From Acidobacteriota bacterium (GTDB lineage: Bacteria; Acidobacteriota; Terriglobia; Acidiferrales; UBA7541), in NCBI GenBank assembly GCA_003225295.1, contig QHYZ01000076.1:1-54364 (forward strand): a DNA stretch of 54,364 bases, given 5' to 3'. Positions 52,255 through 54,364 of this stretch are shown piece after piece. Position 1 is the first letter of the stretch, and every line of letters starts with the position of its first letter. The translations under genes were made by a program, and so were the position numbers. The notes beneath the pieces were generated by a model. It was given only the letters and a program-made list of their open reading frames with translations. It was not told the DNA's origin and searched no databases.

Positions 52255-53586
52255 ATGCGCAGAGTCTTGTGTTTGCTGTTGTTTGTTCCGGTGGTTTTTC
52301 CGGCCTCCAGCGGTCAAGAACCGGCGCGTCCTGCGAACGCGAGTGTTTCCGGGCGATGGGTGGTGAATACGGATTTTTACGGCACAACGATTTACTTTCG
52401 GATGGAGCTGAAGCAGGAGGGAGAAAAGCTGAGCGGAAATTTTGATGGGGACAAGCTGGAGGGAACACTCAAAGGCAACTCCATCTATCTCCTGGCCAAG
52501 GACGAGCAGGGCGGGACGGATGAAGGCAAGGGTACCCTTGAACGCGCGACCATCACCGGGACCATTGTGTTTACCCACGCAGACGATGCTGCGCATCCGC
52601 AGACGCACAAGTTTACGGCAGAACTCGTTCCGGCGCGGCGCACGGGAACGCCGCAGCGGCATGAATTTGTGCCCGCCACTTTTTACCGTCAATTCTCGGC
52701 GGCCAACAAGCCGGTGCTGACCATTGCACCGGGCGACAGCGTGCACACGACCACTGTGGATGCCGGCGGAATGGATGAAAAGGGCGTGGCGCGTGTTCTT
52801 GGCGGCAATCCGGAGACGGGGCCTTTTTATGTGCAGACGGCAGCGCCAGGAGACACGCTAGTGGTGCACTTGACGCGGCTGCGGCTGAATCGCGACTGGG
52901 CGGAAAGCGATGACTTTGTCGTGGGCCGCGCGCTGGACAGTGACCTTGCCCAAAAGATGAAGGACGCCGGGAAGGCGGTGCGCTGGCATCTGGACGCGGA
53001 ACACGGAGTGGCGACGCCGGAAAAGCCTGCGGAACACTTGACGAAATACTCGGTGCCGCTGCGGCCGATGCTCGGTTGCGTGGCAGTGGCGCCCAACGTG
53101 GCGCAAGCGGCTCCGGGGACGGGAGACTCCGGGCGTTACGGCGGCAACATGGACTTCAATGAGATCGTGGAGGGGGCGACAGTCTATCTGCCCGTGAGTG
53201 TGCCTGGCGCGCTGCTGTATGTGGGCGATGGACACGCGCTGCAGGGCGATGGGGAGCTCAATGGAAACGCGCTGGAAACGTCCATGGATGTGGAGTTCAC
53301 GGTCGACGTGATTCCGGGGAAACGCATCGTGGGGCCGCGTGTGGAGTCACCGACGCACATCATGGCGATGGGGCTGAGCGGGTCGTTGGATGATGCGTTC
53401 CGGGGTGCGACGGCGAACATGGCAGAGTGGTTGGCGGATGAGTACAAATTGACTCCTTCGGAGGTGGCGCAGGTGCTGGGCACATCGGCGGAATACAAGG
53501 TGAGCGAAGTGGCGGACCGCAACGCGGGGATGGTGCTGAAGATCAACAAGGAACGGCTAAAATCGCTGGCGAGTGCGGCCAAGTGA
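52255..53586 (+). CDS. Exported acetamidase/formamidase with N-terminal beta domain
   Basis: The 443-aa protein has a signal peptide (MRRVLCLLLFVPVVFPASSG). A ~110-residue beta-rich domain follows (GRWVVNTDFYGTTIYFRMEL; GEKLSGNFDGDKLEGTLKG). The FmdA_AmdA domain then runs from ~150 to 440: VLTIAPGDSVHTTTVDAGGM, NPETGPFYVQTAAPGDTLVV, MLGCVAVAP, GRYGGNMDFNEIVEGATVYL, and VGDGHALQGDGELNG. Such enzymes hydrolyse formamide or acetamide to ammonia and carboxylate; most are cytoplasmic and ~300-400 aa without the extra domain. An SD GAGGAGAGAA is present. Export and fusion suggest a different amide substrate. Confidence 0.85.
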   Translation: MRRVLCLLLFVPVVFPASSGQEPARPANASVSGRWVVNTDFYGTTIYFRMELKQEGEKLSGNFDGDKLEGTLKGNSIYLLAKDEQGGTDEGKGTLERATITGTIVFTHADDAAHPQTHKFTAELVPARRTGTPQRHEFVPATFYRQFSAANKPVLTIAPGDSVHTTTVDAGGMDEKGVARVLGGNPETGPFYVQTAAPGDTLVVHLTRLRLNRDWAESDDFVVGRALDSDLAQKMKDAGKAVRWHLDAEHGVATPEKPAEHLTKYSVPLRPMLGCVAVAPNVAQAAPGTGDSGRYGGNMDFNEIVEGATVYLPVSVPGALLYVGDGHALQGDGELNGNALETSMDVEFTVDVIPGKRIVGPRVESPTHIMAMGLSGSLDDAFRGATANMAEWLADEYKLTPSEVAQVLGTSAEYKVSEVADRNAGMVLKINKERLKSLASAAK

Positions 53587-53661
53587 TGCAACTCTCGCCC
53601 CATTCTTTGTTGGTCTCCTTCCGCTGCGCTCGGGACAAATTCAGACCCGCCGCAAAGAGAG

Positions 53662-54147
53662 TCATGAGGTTTCAGCGGAGCGCCGGGACCGAAAAAAACC
53701 GTTGATGGCCGAAAGAACCAAGAGGAGCGCGACGCCGAAGATGGGGGCCCAGGGGATCCAATTCCAGACAGGCCGATCAATCATAGCCTGCGTGGGATTG
53801 CCAGGGTCGTACAAGACAATCACGGGAACATTTTTGCTTCCTGCGATTTTGCTTCCCAGCCAATCCTGAAATTGGACGAAGCGGCCGTTGGTGTGGAATT
53901 CGACGATGGGCATATAGCCAGTCGTCGAAAACGATCCCGAGGAGCGGCGGAAATTCTCCTGCTCATAGCCGATGATTCTTCCGGGTGCCCTGATCCCTTG
54001 ACGGATCAGATGAAAGTGCGCGTGGCCCATGAAATAGGAAAGGCCCAGGAGAAATAGTCCCGTCAGCAATTGGGGGATCCACGCGTAGCGAAGGATCTTT
54101 TCCCGGTTGCTGGTCAGCCACGCAACGAGTTGTTCGACAGACGCCAA
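53662..54147 (-). CDS. DUF3592 domain membrane protein
   Basis: The 161-aa protein has two transmembrane segments (~22-40 and ~127-147) flanking a DUF3592 extracytoplasmic domain. The domain carries APGRIIGYEQENFRRSSGSF, YMPIVEFHTNGR and VPVIVLYDPGNPTQAMIDRP; the YDPxNP pattern is the family signature. It starts with TTG at 54147 behind GAGCGAGG. It is common in bacteria with unknown function. It converges on the acetamidase gene with a 75-bp gap. Confidence 0.83.
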   Translation of the reverse strand: MASVEQLVAWLTSNREKILRYAWIPQLLTGLFLLGLSYFMGHAHFHLIRQGIRAPGRIIGYEQENFRRSSGSFSTTGYMPIVEFHTNGRFVQFQDWLGSKIAGSKNVPVIVLYDPGNPTQAMIDRPVWNWIPWAPIFGVALLLVLSAINGFFRSRRSAETS

Positions 54148-54364
54148 GGCTGGGCCTCGCTCGGAGGCAGCCGTAGCGAGTCGAATACTTATCCGCCTCT
54201 GTGCGCCAATCTAGCATAGCAACGCAACGCGGCGTTCCGAAATGCAGGAGTTCCGCTTCTAGCACGGGCCGAGTTCGGCGAGGCGTTGGCCGATCCACGG
54301 GGAAATGCCCGAAGCGCACGAGGCCGCCAGCGCAACGGGCAGTTAGTTATCGAGAGTAAATCTC
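54148..54364. other. Window end, upstream of the DUF3592 gene
   Basis: These 217 bases hold the leader and presumably the promoter of the DUF3592 gene. No gene or repeat is recognisable. Confidence 0.4.

Overview
The window looks like a chromosomal segment of an Acidobacteriota member, probably Terriglobia-like. The case rests on four secreted proteins of the VWFA-related Acidobacterial type, a Ser/Thr kinase fused to a TolB/PD40-type propeller, DUF6526, an HtrA-like fusion and a GC-rich base composition. No rRNA, tRNA or CRISPR array was recognised. Gene starts were chosen from start codons, Shine-Dalgarno (SD) sequences and family alignment from memory; no database search was possible.

Layout. 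1-312: end of an IS1634/IS4-type transposase. 377-3402: DUF427, DUF6526, aldo/keto reductase, bactofilin. 3624-9104 (minus): pyruvate carboxylase, an esterase joined to it by a GTGA overlap, and an ATP-grasp ligase. 9247-13170 (minus): exported zinc phospholipase C-like protein, a membrane protease with a degenerate receiver domain, and LexA. 13258-15000: an IS608-like (IS200/IS605) element with a frameshifted tnpA and an intact tnpB. 15010-19194: a membrane protein whose SD lies inside the IS end, a 48-aa small ORF, and KorAB. 19878-24978: GAF-SpoIIE phosphatase, stand-alone transpeptidase, methyltransferase, serine-hydrolase lipoprotein. 25057-29067: RecA, 3-hydroxyacyl-CoA dehydrogenase, a DUF2007-like pair. 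29378-31097: ECF sigma, anti-sigma and a zinc-ribbon membrane protein. 31302-34378: an NTF2-like protein, thiolase and two divergent DinB-fold proteins. 34424-37420: a UvrD-type helicase fused to an Fe-S nuclease. 37829-38034: a tiny 17-codon transcription unit. 38064-52012: the VWA-protein and kinase region, which encloses an ArsR/SRPBCC/DUF899 operon and a second large serine hydrolase. 52255-54147: acetamidase/formamidase fusion and a DUF3592 protein.

Themes. (1) An SOS circuit can be read from the DNA: a 17-bp box built as a TTCGC direct repeat (GTTC-N7-GTTC-like) fills the -35/-10 spacer of both lexA and a dinB-type gene. A third copy sits in a perfect 12-bp inverted repeat upstream of recA. 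(2) An RNA-guided TnpB element has boundaries TTAC/TCAA, so its guide and empty target site can be predicted to the base. (3) Central carbon enzymes (pyruvate carboxylase, 2-oxoacid:ferredoxin oxidoreductase, thiolase, hydroxyacyl-CoA dehydrogenase) are interspersed with envelope and signalling genes. (4) Several small genes that a routine gene caller would miss are visible, the best being a 17-aa lysine-rich peptide gene with its own promoter, SD and terminator.
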